42,348 nucleotides of DNA from Bacteroidetes bacterium HGW-Bacteroidetes-17 (GTDB taxonomy: Bacteria; Bacteroidota; Bacteroidia; Bacteroidales; GCA-2711565). Below are positions 25,353 to 33,125 of this stretch, in pieces. A program made the position numbers and the translations under genes. Location: the NCBI GenBank assembly GCA_002840985.1, contig PHDM01000012.1, positions 1 to 42,348 of the forward strand. Reading direction: 5' to 3'. The notes beneath the pieces are model-generated. The model was not told the DNA's origin, did not search any database, and worked only from the letters and a program-made list of their open reading frames with translations. How positions within the stretch are numbered: the stretch's first letter is position 1; each line of letters begins with the position of its first letter.

Positions 25353-26350
25353 GAGTTGCGATAAACGGTTTTGGCAGAATCGGAAGATCTGTTTTCAGAA
25401 TAATTAATAATCGTGAAGATATAGATGTTGTTGCTATCAATGATTTGTACGATAATGAGGTGCTGGCCTATTTATTGAAATATGATACGGTGATGATGGG
25501 TTTCGGACAGGATATCAGGTTAGAAGATGACTATTTGATCACACCGAATGAAAAGGTAAGGATGCTGAGTATTAAGGATCCAAATCAATTACCATGGGCT
25601 GAGTTAAAAATTGATGTTGTGATCGAAGCCACGGGAATATTTAGGACCCGTGAAAAATTGATGCCGCATATAAATGCAGGAGCCAAAAGAGTAATTCTTA
25701 CCGTACCTGCCAAAGATGAAATTGATTACACGATTGTGATTGGGGTAAATGATGGAGGGTTAAAACCTGAGCATCGCATCATTTCTAATGCCAGTTGTAC
25801 AACCAATTGTTTGGCTCCAATGGCAAAAGTGATGCACGAAGCATTTGGCATTGTTGAAGGGATTATGACGACAACCCATGCCTATACAAATGATCAGCGA
25901 TTGGCTGATGTTCCTCATGCCGACTGGCGTCGTGGGAGAGCTGCTGCAGAAAATATTATTCCAACTACCACCGGTGCCGCAAAGGCGGTTGGCAAAGTGA
26001 TTCCCGAACTTAAGGGAAGATTGGATGGGATGGCATGTCGTGTTCCAGTCCCTGATGGTTCGATCGTTGACTTTGTGTTTGAAGTTGAAAGAGATGTTAC
26101 CGTGGAAGAAGTGAATGCGGCCGTGCTTGCAGCTTCAAAAACAAAAGAGATGAAAAATGTTTTGCTTTATGGTGAAGAAAAATATGTATCATCCGATATT
26201 GTTGGTAATTTGTATTCCAGCATTTATGACTCGGAATATACCCGGGTTTTAGGTAAGCGTATTGTCAAAACCCTCAATTGGTATGACAATGAGTGGGGTT
26301 ATTCAAACAGGGTGGTTGATCTTATCGGTCTACTTATGAAATTTGAATAA
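25349..26350 (+). CDS. gapA: Glyceraldehyde-3-phosphate dehydrogenase, type I
   Basis: The glycolytic and gluconeogenic enzyme that oxidises and phosphorylates glyceraldehyde 3-phosphate with NAD. The 333-residue protein has the Rossmann motif NGFGRIGR, the active-site ASCTTNC with Cys150, His177 in THAYT, WRRGRAAAENIIP, Arg231 in ACRVPVPDGS and the C-terminal WYDNEWGYSNR, all canonical. Residue 32 is Asp (AIND), as in NAD-preferring enzymes. Its ATG overlaps the stop of the cysteine-less paralogue (ATGA), so the two are translationally coupled and probably made in related amounts. Confidence 0.97.
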   Translation: MRVAINGFGRIGRSVFRIINNREDIDVVAINDLYDNEVLAYLLKYDTVMMGFGQDIRLEDDYLITPNEKVRMLSIKDPNQLPWAELKIDVVIEATGIFRTREKLMPHINAGAKRVILTVPAKDEIDYTIVIGVNDGGLKPEHRIISNASCTTNCLAPMAKVMHEAFGIVEGIMTTTHAYTNDQRLADVPHADWRRGRAAAENIIPTTTGAAKAVGKVIPELKGRLDGMACRVPVPDGSIVDFVFEVERDVTVEEVNAAVLAASKTKEMKNVLLYGEEKYVSSDIVGNLYSSIYDSEYTRVLGKRIVKTLNWYDNEWGYSNRVVDLIGLLMKFE

Positions 26351-26548
26351 TTTTACTAAGAATTTCTGCTAATAATATTTTCATCCGTAAATAAATTTTA
26401 TTAAATAGGTCGGATGGAACTCGCATGTGAGATTTTCATCTTTGTTTGCGTTTAACGAACATGCTCGTTTCATATAATAAATTACAATATTGGCTATTTG
26501 AAGATTTGATTTGCCAAATTTTATATTCAAGTATGATTTATTCTTTAT

Positions 26549-26585
26549 GATTCATTTCTGAATCATCTCAATTTGTGTATTTTTG
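26549..26585 (+). promoter_or_regulatory. Candidate rel promoter with overlapping palindrome
   Basis: TATTTTTG (26578-26585) fits the -7 element 27 bases before the start codon. Where the -33 box would lie there is a perfect palindrome, GATTCA-TTTC-TGAATC (26549-26564), which could be an operator. No proper TTG is found. Confidence 0.4.
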
Positions 26586-26612
26586 TTTTAACATAATTAT
26601 AAATATAAGTTT

Positions 26613-28856
26613 ATGTATATACCCGATGAGGCATCGGAAAATAAAGAGATCGTCAGGAGATATAGAAATCTCTTAAGGGTATGGTATACACGTAAAACGC
26701 CGGCTGATAAAAAACTAGTCCGTAAGGCTTTTAATTTAGCAGTAAAGGCTCATGTGAATGATCGGCGAAAAACTGGAGAACCTTATGTTTATCATCCACT
26801 TGACGTTGCACGTATTGCAGCGGAAGAAATTGGGTTAGGGACCACCTCTATTGTCTGCGCACTTATACATGATGTTGTAGAAGATACCCAATATACTTTA
26901 AAGGATATTCAAAAGCTCTTCGGAAACAAAGTTGCCCAAATTGTTGATGGCTTGACAAAAATTGATGAACTTTTTGATGATCAAACCTCATCAATACAAG
27001 CTGAAAATTTTAAAAAAATGCTGCTTACATTATCAGATGATGTAAGGGTTATCTTAATTAAACTTGCCGATCGATTACACAATATGCGAACCCTTGATGC
27101 GATGCCCAAGGAAAAGCAAGTTAAGATCGCTTCGGAAACACATTATATCTATGCCCCACTTGCCCATCGATTGGGATTGTACACGATAAAAGGGGAACTT
27201 GAAGATCTCGCGTTAAAATACCTGGAACCCAATATTTACAATTCCATTTCACGGAAACTGATTGATAGTAAGCCTGAGCGAAATAAATTTGTTAGAAAAT
27301 TGGTTAACCCATTAAAAAAAGCCTTAAATGAACAGAAAATAGAATATCAAATTTTTGCGATTGAAAAATCCGTTAATTCCATTTGGGAAAAAATGCGCGA
27401 AAGAGAAATTCCTTTCGAAGAAGTTCATGATGCGTTTGCTGTTAAAATAATTATAGATTCACCACAAAAGCATGAGAAAATCGATTGTTGGAAGGTATAT
27501 TCGATTATAACTGATTATTATCGACCGAAGATGGATCAGCTTCGCGACAGGATTTCGATCCCCAAAGCAAATGGTTATGAAGCATTGCACACAACCATTA
27601 TGAGCCATACAGGGCGTTGGGTGGAGGTTCAGATTCAAACTATCCGAATGTACGATATTGGAATGAAAGGATACGCTGCTCACCTTAAATATAAATCATC
27701 GGAAGCAACAAATAGCGGCTTAGAAAATTGGCTGAAAAGAATTAGTGAGTTACTTCAGAGCAGTGAGGAAAATGCCCTGGATTTTTTAAGTGATTTTAAG
27801 ATGAATCTTTTTTCCGATGAAGTTTCTGTATTTACCCCCAAAGGAGAGCTGCGAAATTTACCTTTCGGATCAACAGTGCTTGATTTTGCATATAGTATTC
27901 ACTCTCAGGTAGGTAATACAAGTATTGGAGCCAAGGTAAATCGAAAATTGGTGCCATTGAATTATCGGCTTAAAAATGGTGATCAAATTGAGATGATTAC
28001 CTCAGATAAACAAAAACCAAGAGTTTCATGGCTACGACTGGTAGTTACTGCCCGTGCCAAAGCAAGAATTAAGCAAGCGATCAAAGAGGACAGAAAATCA
28101 TTCAAGGAAAAAGGAACAGAAATTTTAAAAGGTTTCTTTGAACAACTTAATATTGAATTTACACCTAATAATATTGGAATATTGCAGAGCAAAACTTCAT
28201 ATTCAGGGGTCATTGATCTGTACTATTTCGTGGCGAAAGGGAAAATAGAACTTAAAGATGTTAAAAATGCCTTTCAGGATAATGAAAAGGGAAATTGGAT
28301 GAGGTACATTAGCATCCCATTCCTTCGTTCAAAAAATGTGGAACCCGAAACCTTGTCTAAAAAAATCAGGGAAAGTATCCGTACTGAACCGGAAGCCATG
28401 ATCATTGGGGGTGCGGTCAATGATTTGAATTATACCATACTTCCTTGTTGTAACCCAATCCCCGGAGATGATGTGATTGGCTTGATTTCGAAGGATGACA
28501 TGATTCGGATCCATCGGATAAATTGCCCAACCGCAATTCAGGAAATGTCAAAATTCGGGAACAGAATTGTAAAAGCGAAATGGAATAAGAAAGAATCAAT
28601 ATCATTTTTAGCCGGACTCAAAATAAAAAGCATTGATAGTGTCGGGTTGATCAATCATATCACTGGGGTAATTTCTAACGAATACCATTTAAATATTCGT
28701 TCATTTACGCTTGAAACTTCCGAAGGTATTACCGAAGCTTTGATCACGCTCTACGTAAATGACTTGAAAAATCTTCAGGATTTGATTGATGAATTGAAAA
28801 AAATCAAGGAAATCAAGATGATTAGCCGGGTAAATCGATTTTCAAAAACAAAGTAA
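26613..28856 (+). CDS. RelA/SpoT-family (p)ppGpp hydrolase with eroded synthetase domain
   Basis: A long Rel-type protein of 747 residues. The N-terminal HD hydrolase is intact: His61 (YHP), His86-Asp87 (ALIHDVVEDT) and Asp153 (KLADRLHNMRT). The synthetase domain (about 240-365) is recognisable but altered. GRxKS is AIEKS (249-253), the Arg after DxFAx is Lys278, NGYxSLHT is NGYEALHT, EIQIRT is EVQIQT (338-343), and MHxxAE...AAHWxYK is MYDIGM...AAHLKYK. TGS (about 403-465), the CC-containing central domain (LPCCNP) and the C-terminal ACT (about 668-743) are present. The balance suggests a SpoT-like hydrolase with weak or no synthesis; a bifunctional Rel would then be elsewhere. Confidence 0.92.
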   Translation: MYIPDEASENKEIVRRYRNLLRVWYTRKTPADKKLVRKAFNLAVKAHVNDRRKTGEPYVYHPLDVARIAAEEIGLGTTSIVCALIHDVVEDTQYTLKDIQKLFGNKVAQIVDGLTKIDELFDDQTSSIQAENFKKMLLTLSDDVRVILIKLADRLHNMRTLDAMPKEKQVKIASETHYIYAPLAHRLGLYTIKGELEDLALKYLEPNIYNSISRKLIDSKPERNKFVRKLVNPLKKALNEQKIEYQIFAIEKSVNSIWEKMREREIPFEEVHDAFAVKIIIDSPQKHEKIDCWKVYSIITDYYRPKMDQLRDRISIPKANGYEALHTTIMSHTGRWVEVQIQTIRMYDIGMKGYAAHLKYKSSEATNSGLENWLKRISELLQSSEENALDFLSDFKMNLFSDEVSVFTPKGELRNLPFGSTVLDFAYSIHSQVGNTSIGAKVNRKLVPLNYRLKNGDQIEMITSDKQKPRVSWLRLVVTARAKARIKQAIKEDRKSFKEKGTEILKGFFEQLNIEFTPNNIGILQSKTSYSGVIDLYYFVAKGKIELKDVKNAFQDNEKGNWMRYISIPFLRSKNVEPETLSKKIRESIRTEPEAMIIGGAVNDLNYTILPCCNPIPGDDVIGLISKDDMIRIHRINCPTAIQEMSKFGNRIVKAKWNKKESISFLAGLKIKSIDSVGLINHITGVISNEYHLNIRSFTLETSEGITEALITLYVNDLKNLQDLIDELKKIKEIKMISRVNRFSKTK

Positions 28857-28973
28857 CATTCCTAAGCATCAGATAATAAGCCGATTGAAAAAAACAATCA
28901 ATTATTCTTATTTATACCAAATAGATATAAATAAATTTTCCGTATTTTTATGGCTTGATTAAATGTTGCGTTT

Positions 28974-29429
28974 ATGAAAGAAAATGATAAGGATACCTTT
29001 GAAACTGTAAAACAGATATTTACAGAGTATTTGGAAAAAAGAGGTCATCGAAAAACTCCCGAAAGATATACCATTCTCAAAGAGATTTATGCCACTGACG
29101 GACATTTTGATATAGAAACCCTCTATATTCGAATGAAGAATAATAAATATAGGGTTAGCAGGGCCACTTTGTACAATACCATAGAATTGCTTTTGGATTG
29201 CAGTTTGGTTACCAAGCATCAATTTGGCAATAATTGTGCGCAATTTGAGCGTTCGTTTAAATTCAAGCAACACGACCATTTTATTAGTATTGATAGTGGA
29301 AAGGTACTTGAGTTTTGTGATCCCAGATTGCAGGAAATTCAGTTATCCGTTGAAAAATTATTGAACGTTAAAATATCGCACCATTCCCTGACATTTTATG
29401 GAACCTGCATTGACGACAAGAAGAATTAA
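28974..29429 (+). CDS. Fur-family metalloregulator lacking the first CxxC pair
   Basis: A 151-residue Fur-superfamily repressor. The winged helix is at about 12-85, with [15 protein letters not shown] and the recognition helix [13 protein letters not shown]. The dimerisation domain keeps HDH (100-102) and EFCDP. The structural zinc motif normally seen right after it, HDHxxCxxCG, is [10 protein letters not shown] here, with Ser105 and Ser108 in place of the cysteines. The C-terminal region has a single cysteine (GTC). Metal preference and targets are unknown. It lies between rel and purA with its own spacer on each side, and no ferric-uptake or peroxide gene is adjacent. Confidence 0.9.
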   Translation: MKENDKDTFETVKQIFTEYLEKRGHRKTPERYTILKEIYATDGHFDIETLYIRMKNNKYRVSRATLYNTIELLLDCSLVTKHQFGNNCAQFERSFKFKQHDHFISIDSGKVLEFCDPRLQEIQLSVEKLLNVKISHHSLTFYGTCIDDKKN

Positions 29430-29495
29430 TCTTTAAATTCTTTTGTACAGAGCGGGTTCATTGTTTATAAAAAATCATAAAAAATATTTTATAAT

Positions 29496-29531
29496 GGACT
29501 TTATGTTTGTAAAATTGCATACATAAAGTCC
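29496..29531. repeat. Perfect 11-bp inverted repeat between fur-like gene and purA
   Basis: GGACTTTATGT (29496-29506) and ACATAAAGTCC (29521-29531) are separated by 14 bases. A TATGTTTG (29502-29509) overlaps the left arm and would suit a purA -7 element, and the sequence after the right arm is T-rich. It could be an operator over the purA promoter or a terminator for the fur-like gene; I cannot tell which. Confidence 0.55.
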
Positions 29532-29664
29532 TTATGTTTTTAAGCATGGCTTTTAAACAAAAGCTAGACTGAACTTCTTAAGCTGTTTTTACTGATTAAT
29601 CTGATTTTCAAGAGGATCAGAATGATTTTAAAGTTCAATGAATCAAATAATAAAAAATATTTAA

Positions 29665-30957
29665 ATGAAAGTTGATGTATTGCTTGGGCTCCAGTGGGGA
29701 GATGAAGGTAAAGGTAAAATCGTTGATGTGTTAACTCCAAAATATGAAATCGTTGCCAGATTTCAGGGAGGTCCAAATGCAGGTCACACCATTGAATTTG
29801 ATGGAAATAAATTTGTGCTACATACCATTCCTTCAGGAATTTTCAATCAAAAAACCATCAATGTAATTGGTAATGGTGTAATTATTGACCCTTGCATTTT
29901 TGTTAAAGAGCTTAATAATTTGGCTAAACATCAAATAGAAACCAGGAATCATTTATATATTTCGAAAAAAGCACACTTAATCCTCCCAACCCATCGCCTG
30001 CTTGATGCAACCTATGAACAATCAAAAGGCGAGTTAAAAATAGGATCAACCTTAAAAGGAATTGGGCCTACTTATACGGATAAAGTTGCTCGTAACGGAC
30101 TTCGAATCGGAGACATCATCGCCAATGATTTTAAATCAAAATATCTGAAATTGAAGAAAAAGCATTTGGAGATTCTGGAGTTCTACAAATTTGACGTTTC
30201 AAACTATAAACTGGACGGAATCTTATTTGATGAATATGAAGCACAATGGTTTGCTGCTTTGGATGTTATCAAAGAATTTAAGCTTATCGACAGCGAATAT
30301 TTTATCAATAATGCTTTGAAAGAAGGAAAATCAGTTTTAGCCGAGGGTGCCCAGGGTTCATTACTCGACATTGATTTTGGGTCCTATCCATTTGTTACTT
30401 CTTCAAATACGATCACTGCTGGAGTATGCTCAGGATTAGGAATATCCCCTAAAAATGTCGGCAAAGTATACGGGATTTTTAAAGCGTACTGTACCCGGGT
30501 TGGCAGTGGCTCTTTTCCAACCGAATTGGATGATGAGATTGGGCAAAAATTAAGGGAAATTGGAAATGAATACGGTTCTACCACCGGCAGGCCAAGACGA
30601 TGCGGCTGGCTTGATATTCCGGCATTAAAATACGCAATTATGCTTGATGGTGTGGATGAGTTGTTGATGATGAAAGCCGATGTACTTAGCCCATTCGACA
30701 AAATAAAAGTATGTACTTCGTATACCATTGAAGGAAAAAACACACAGGAAATCCCTTTTAATACTGAAAACACTGATTTAAAAGCTAATTATGAAGAGGT
30801 TGATGGTTGGAATGCGGATCTGACAAAATTGTCGAAAATTGAGGATGCTCCAAAAAAACTCATCGACTACGTGAAATTCATTGAAAAGCTTGTAGAAGTA
30901 CCCGTAAGTGTGGTTTCTGTAGGGCCGGATAGAACACAAACTCTTTTCAGAGAGTAA
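29665..30957 (+). CDS. purA: Adenylosuccinate synthetase
   Basis: Joins IMP and aspartate with GTP to give adenylosuccinate, the first step from IMP to AMP. The 430-residue protein has WGDEGKGK with Asp13, GGPNAGHT with His41, and VLAEGAQGSLLDIDFGSYPFVTSSNT in the middle. GSGSFPTEL and TGRPRRCGWLD follow, all standard. The ATG at 29665 places Asp13 and His41 at the same numbers as in the E. coli enzyme, which supports the start. No purB or other purine gene is adjacent. Confidence 0.97.
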   Translation: MKVDVLLGLQWGDEGKGKIVDVLTPKYEIVARFQGGPNAGHTIEFDGNKFVLHTIPSGIFNQKTINVIGNGVIIDPCIFVKELNNLAKHQIETRNHLYISKKAHLILPTHRLLDATYEQSKGELKIGSTLKGIGPTYTDKVARNGLRIGDIIANDFKSKYLKLKKKHLEILEFYKFDVSNYKLDGILFDEYEAQWFAALDVIKEFKLIDSEYFINNALKEGKSVLAEGAQGSLLDIDFGSYPFVTSSNTITAGVCSGLGISPKNVGKVYGIFKAYCTRVGSGSFPTELDDEIGQKLREIGNEYGSTTGRPRRCGWLDIPALKYAIMLDGVDELLMMKADVLSPFDKIKVCTSYTIEGKNTQEIPFNTENTDLKANYEEVDGWNADLTKLSKIEDAPKKLIDYVKFIEKLVEVPVSVVSVGPDRTQTLFRE

Positions 30958-30985
30958 GATATAGCGCATAAAAATAAATTTCATT

Positions 30986-31014
30986 AAGATATTAGACGTT
31001 AGATGTCAGAAAAA
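30986..31014. repeat. Second copy of the dispersed repeat seen at 17731-17762
   Basis: AAGATATTAGACGTTAGATG plus nine more bases, the inverse of the copy at 17731-17762 with a few mismatches. It lies just after purA. Confidence 0.55.
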
Positions 31015-31090
31015 GTCCTTCTTTGACTAGATTCTTATATCTTGAATTTTCCTCATTCCGTGACATTACACTTCGATCGTTTCCAAATAG

Positions 31091-31471
31091 GACTTCTCAG
31101 ATATATAAATTTGAGAAGTCAAAAAAAAAATTCGAGAAGTCAAATTTGAACGTTTGAGAAGTCAAATAATTTCTATACACAAGTAACATTTCTATTTTAC
31201 TCAAAAGGTTTTTCCAATTTACTCAAAAGGTTTTCTCACTTTACTCAAAAGGATTTCTCACTTTTCTAAAACAGTTAATCATTTGAACTTCTGAACCTCT
31301 GAGCCTTTGAACTCTTCGACATTCGGTCGACATTCGATAGTAATACATCGTAATACATTGCAATACATTGTTAATACGATTTGAAGCACCCAAAAATTCT
31401 GCAATTACGACTTTCAACTTCTGAACTTCTGAACTTTTGAGCCCTTGAGCTTCTCAACCTTTGAGCTTTTT
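31091..31471. repeat. Mosaic of short tandem repeat families in the 796-base purA-to-31754 gap
   Basis: Five blocks follow one another. First come GAGAAGTC copies at 31113, 31134 and 31156 with an inverted GACTTCTC at 31091, the first two forming a 9-bp-stem hairpin. Next are three 22-bp units starting TTTACTCAAAAGG at 31196, 31218 and 31240. Then come four octamers like AACTTCTG (31286-31317), a decamer run (T/C)AATACAT(C/T)G from 31341 to 31370, and seven more octamers (31416-31471). No gene is visible in this gap. Confidence 0.75.
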
Positions 31472-31620
31472 TTCATTAGCACATCTTCAAATTGACTAAT
31501 TATCAAATTAATTTCCTATTTTTATTCGCGAAATTCTTTCCTGCCGGATAGTGATTGTTGATCAAAGAATTTGAGCTCCCTCACAAGTATTGAAATTAAA
31601 TCGATTTTGACGAATCGATA

Positions 31621-31725
31621 AAATATATAAGTTAACAAAACCTGCACAATACAACCCATACCTGTCCGCCGCAGGTGGATGGGTGGGTATATGCAATAAA
31701 GTTAAACATATATACAAGTTAGCTG
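31621..31725 (+). repeat. attC-like imperfect palindrome, site 1
   Basis: ATATATAAGTTAAC (31623-31636) pairs with GTTAAACATATAT (31701-31713). Inner pairs are TGCA (31643/31692), ACCCAT/ATGGGT and CCTG/CAGG around a GC-rich tip. GTTAAAC fits the integron R' core GTTRRRY. The left side reads GTTAACAAAA, like sites 2 and 3. The next gene starts 29 bases later. Confidence 0.45.
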
Positions 31726-31753
31726 TAAGGCTGAAAAACCAAAATATTCTAAC

Positions 31754-32962
31754 ATGAATCAAAGGAAATTGATAATTAGCATAATACTAGTTTTTATTAG
31801 TCCATTCGCGGTATATGCACAAACAATGCAATTTCTCAACGAAGAAGAATGGTCACAAAAAATTAAGGAAGGCAACTATCCAGAAGCTATCTCTATTATT
31901 AAAAAAGAATGCAAAAATTTTTACACAGATGTATATAATGATACTATTTGGAAATATAATTTCAATTTAGCATTTGCATATGAAAATTTAGCATCAGTTA
32001 CAATAAACGGTGAGAGAGTTGGCTATTTAAAGATTAATAAAAGTGTTTTGGATAGTGCAATATATTATTATGAAAATGCAATAAGAATATCAAAATTAAA
32101 CCCAAGTGGAGTACAAGTTTCAGATGCAATATTTCTTGCCGGTATAAAATTGTCAATTGGAGAATTTGAGAATGCTAAATTAATTTTAGATGATTTGGGA
32201 AATAGACTTGCTGTGTTACGTTATAATCCATTAGGAAATAACGAAAAATCAGACAGTACTTTAAAAAATATATTTTCAAAATTAAGAGCCAGAATTAAGC
32301 AAGGAATTAAAATACCAATATTGACCAGAAATATTGGACCTTTTGGTTTTAGTGCAATACAAATACAACCTTCAATAATTTTAGTTTCCGAGTCTGCAAC
32401 ATATCTTTCAAGAATAAGGATTGGTTATTCAGATTTAAGTGGAAAAAGAGAAAATATATTAGACAAACAATCTAACGATGAATTTAATTTTAATAAACCA
32501 GTACTATTAGAAAGGAAAGGAATTTTCCCATTTGATAAATATATTACTACACTTGAAATAAAAGACGCCCAATTAAAAGAATTAAAACTGCCACTATCAA
32601 TATATGAACCAACGTTTCTTAAGGGTACTGCATTCTTGAGTAGCGACCAAGTAACATTAAAAATTGTGAGGCATCCCATTAGTATTATACTGTTTTATTC
32701 CTTTTTCATAATTACTTTGTTTGGGATTATTTCATTAAATAAATCCATTAAAAACATGAAATACTCCAGTTTTAAAAGGAAAAACTTCGAGCTTAAGTTT
32801 CAAGTAATCGCAACAATCGTTTCATTTATTTTTAGTCTTATAAGCCTATTTGACATAAAGAGTATTTTCAATTTATATTCAGGTTTTATCGTTATGTTTT
32901 TTGTTATCACAATATATCGATTAACTTCTAGATATGTATACCTCAAAAAGAAAAATAATTAA
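31754..32962 (+). CDS. Unrecognised exported/membrane protein, possible TPR-like N-terminal half
   Basis: A 402-residue protein I do not recognise. It has a signal peptide ending near residue 22 (AVYA), then a helical region (about 30-170) with weak TPR-like features (EGNYPEAISIIKKEC, SVLDSAIYYYENAIRI). A beta-rich middle follows, and three hydrophobic segments lie at about 307-328, 349-369 and 375-392. The lysine-rich tail YLKKKNN ends it. Codon use is more A/T-biased than in the flanking housekeeping genes. Structured palindromes lie on both sides; the downstream one begins at the stop codon, as in integron cassettes. It precedes the VIT/vWA gene in the same orientation, so a shared envelope role is possible but unproven. 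Confidence 0.7.
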   Translation: MNQRKLIISIILVFISPFAVYAQTMQFLNEEEWSQKIKEGNYPEAISIIKKECKNFYTDVYNDTIWKYNFNLAFAYENLASVTINGERVGYLKINKSVLDSAIYYYENAIRISKLNPSGVQVSDAIFLAGIKLSIGEFENAKLILDDLGNRLAVLRYNPLGNNEKSDSTLKNIFSKLRARIKQGIKIPILTRNIGPFGFSAIQIQPSIILVSESATYLSRIRIGYSDLSGKRENILDKQSNDEFNFNKPVLLERKGIFPFDKYITTLEIKDAQLKELKLPLSIYEPTFLKGTAFLSSDQVTLKIVRHPISIILFYSFFIITLFGIISLNKSIKNMKYSSFKRKNFELKFQVIATIVSFIFSLISLFDIKSIFNLYSGFIVMFFVITIYRLTSRYVYLKKKNN

Positions 32963-33108
32963 AGCCCAACAGCTAACAAAGTACATATTTCAGAGCGGGG
33001 TCGGTGCGGCAATCAACGGCGGATTCTCGCAACGCCGTTCATGTCCTCACGGACAGGAACGCTCTCCGAAATCCGCTCCGCAACATGTACCAACCGTTAG
33101 CCACAATT
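32963..33108 (+). repeat. attC-like imperfect palindrome, site 2
   Basis: This begins at the stop of the preceding gene. Nested arms are GCTAAC (32972-32977) / GTTAGC (33096-33101), GTACAT (32981-32986) / ATGTAC (33085-33090), and GAGCGG (32993-32998) / CCGCTC (33073-33078). Internal hairpins are AACGGCG/CGCCGTT and GTCC/GGAC. The unequal spacers between stem blocks (3 against 5 bases) and the GTTAGCC end resemble integron attC sites. It is markedly more GC-rich than its surroundings. Confidence 0.6.
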
Positions 33109-33125
33109 ACAAAAAAAGAAACAAA

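Noticed and set aside
28959..29279. 106-codon open frame opposite the fur-like gene
   Set aside because: It is antisense to a conserved winged-helix protein, with no independent support.
30384..30773. 129-codon open frame opposite purA
   Set aside because: It lies wholly inside a well-conserved gene, with no family resemblance.
31091..31120. Intrinsic terminator of purA
   Set aside because: The 9-bp hairpin is followed by an A run, not a T run, on the plus strand.
31091..31471. CRISPR array
   Set aside because: The repeats are too short and tightly packed, with no constant spacer length, and no cas gene is in the window.
32934..33125. 64-residue N-terminal extension of the VIT/vWA gene
   Set aside because: It translates the structured palindrome, overlaps the previous gene's end, and hides the signal peptide that begins at the ATG at 33126.
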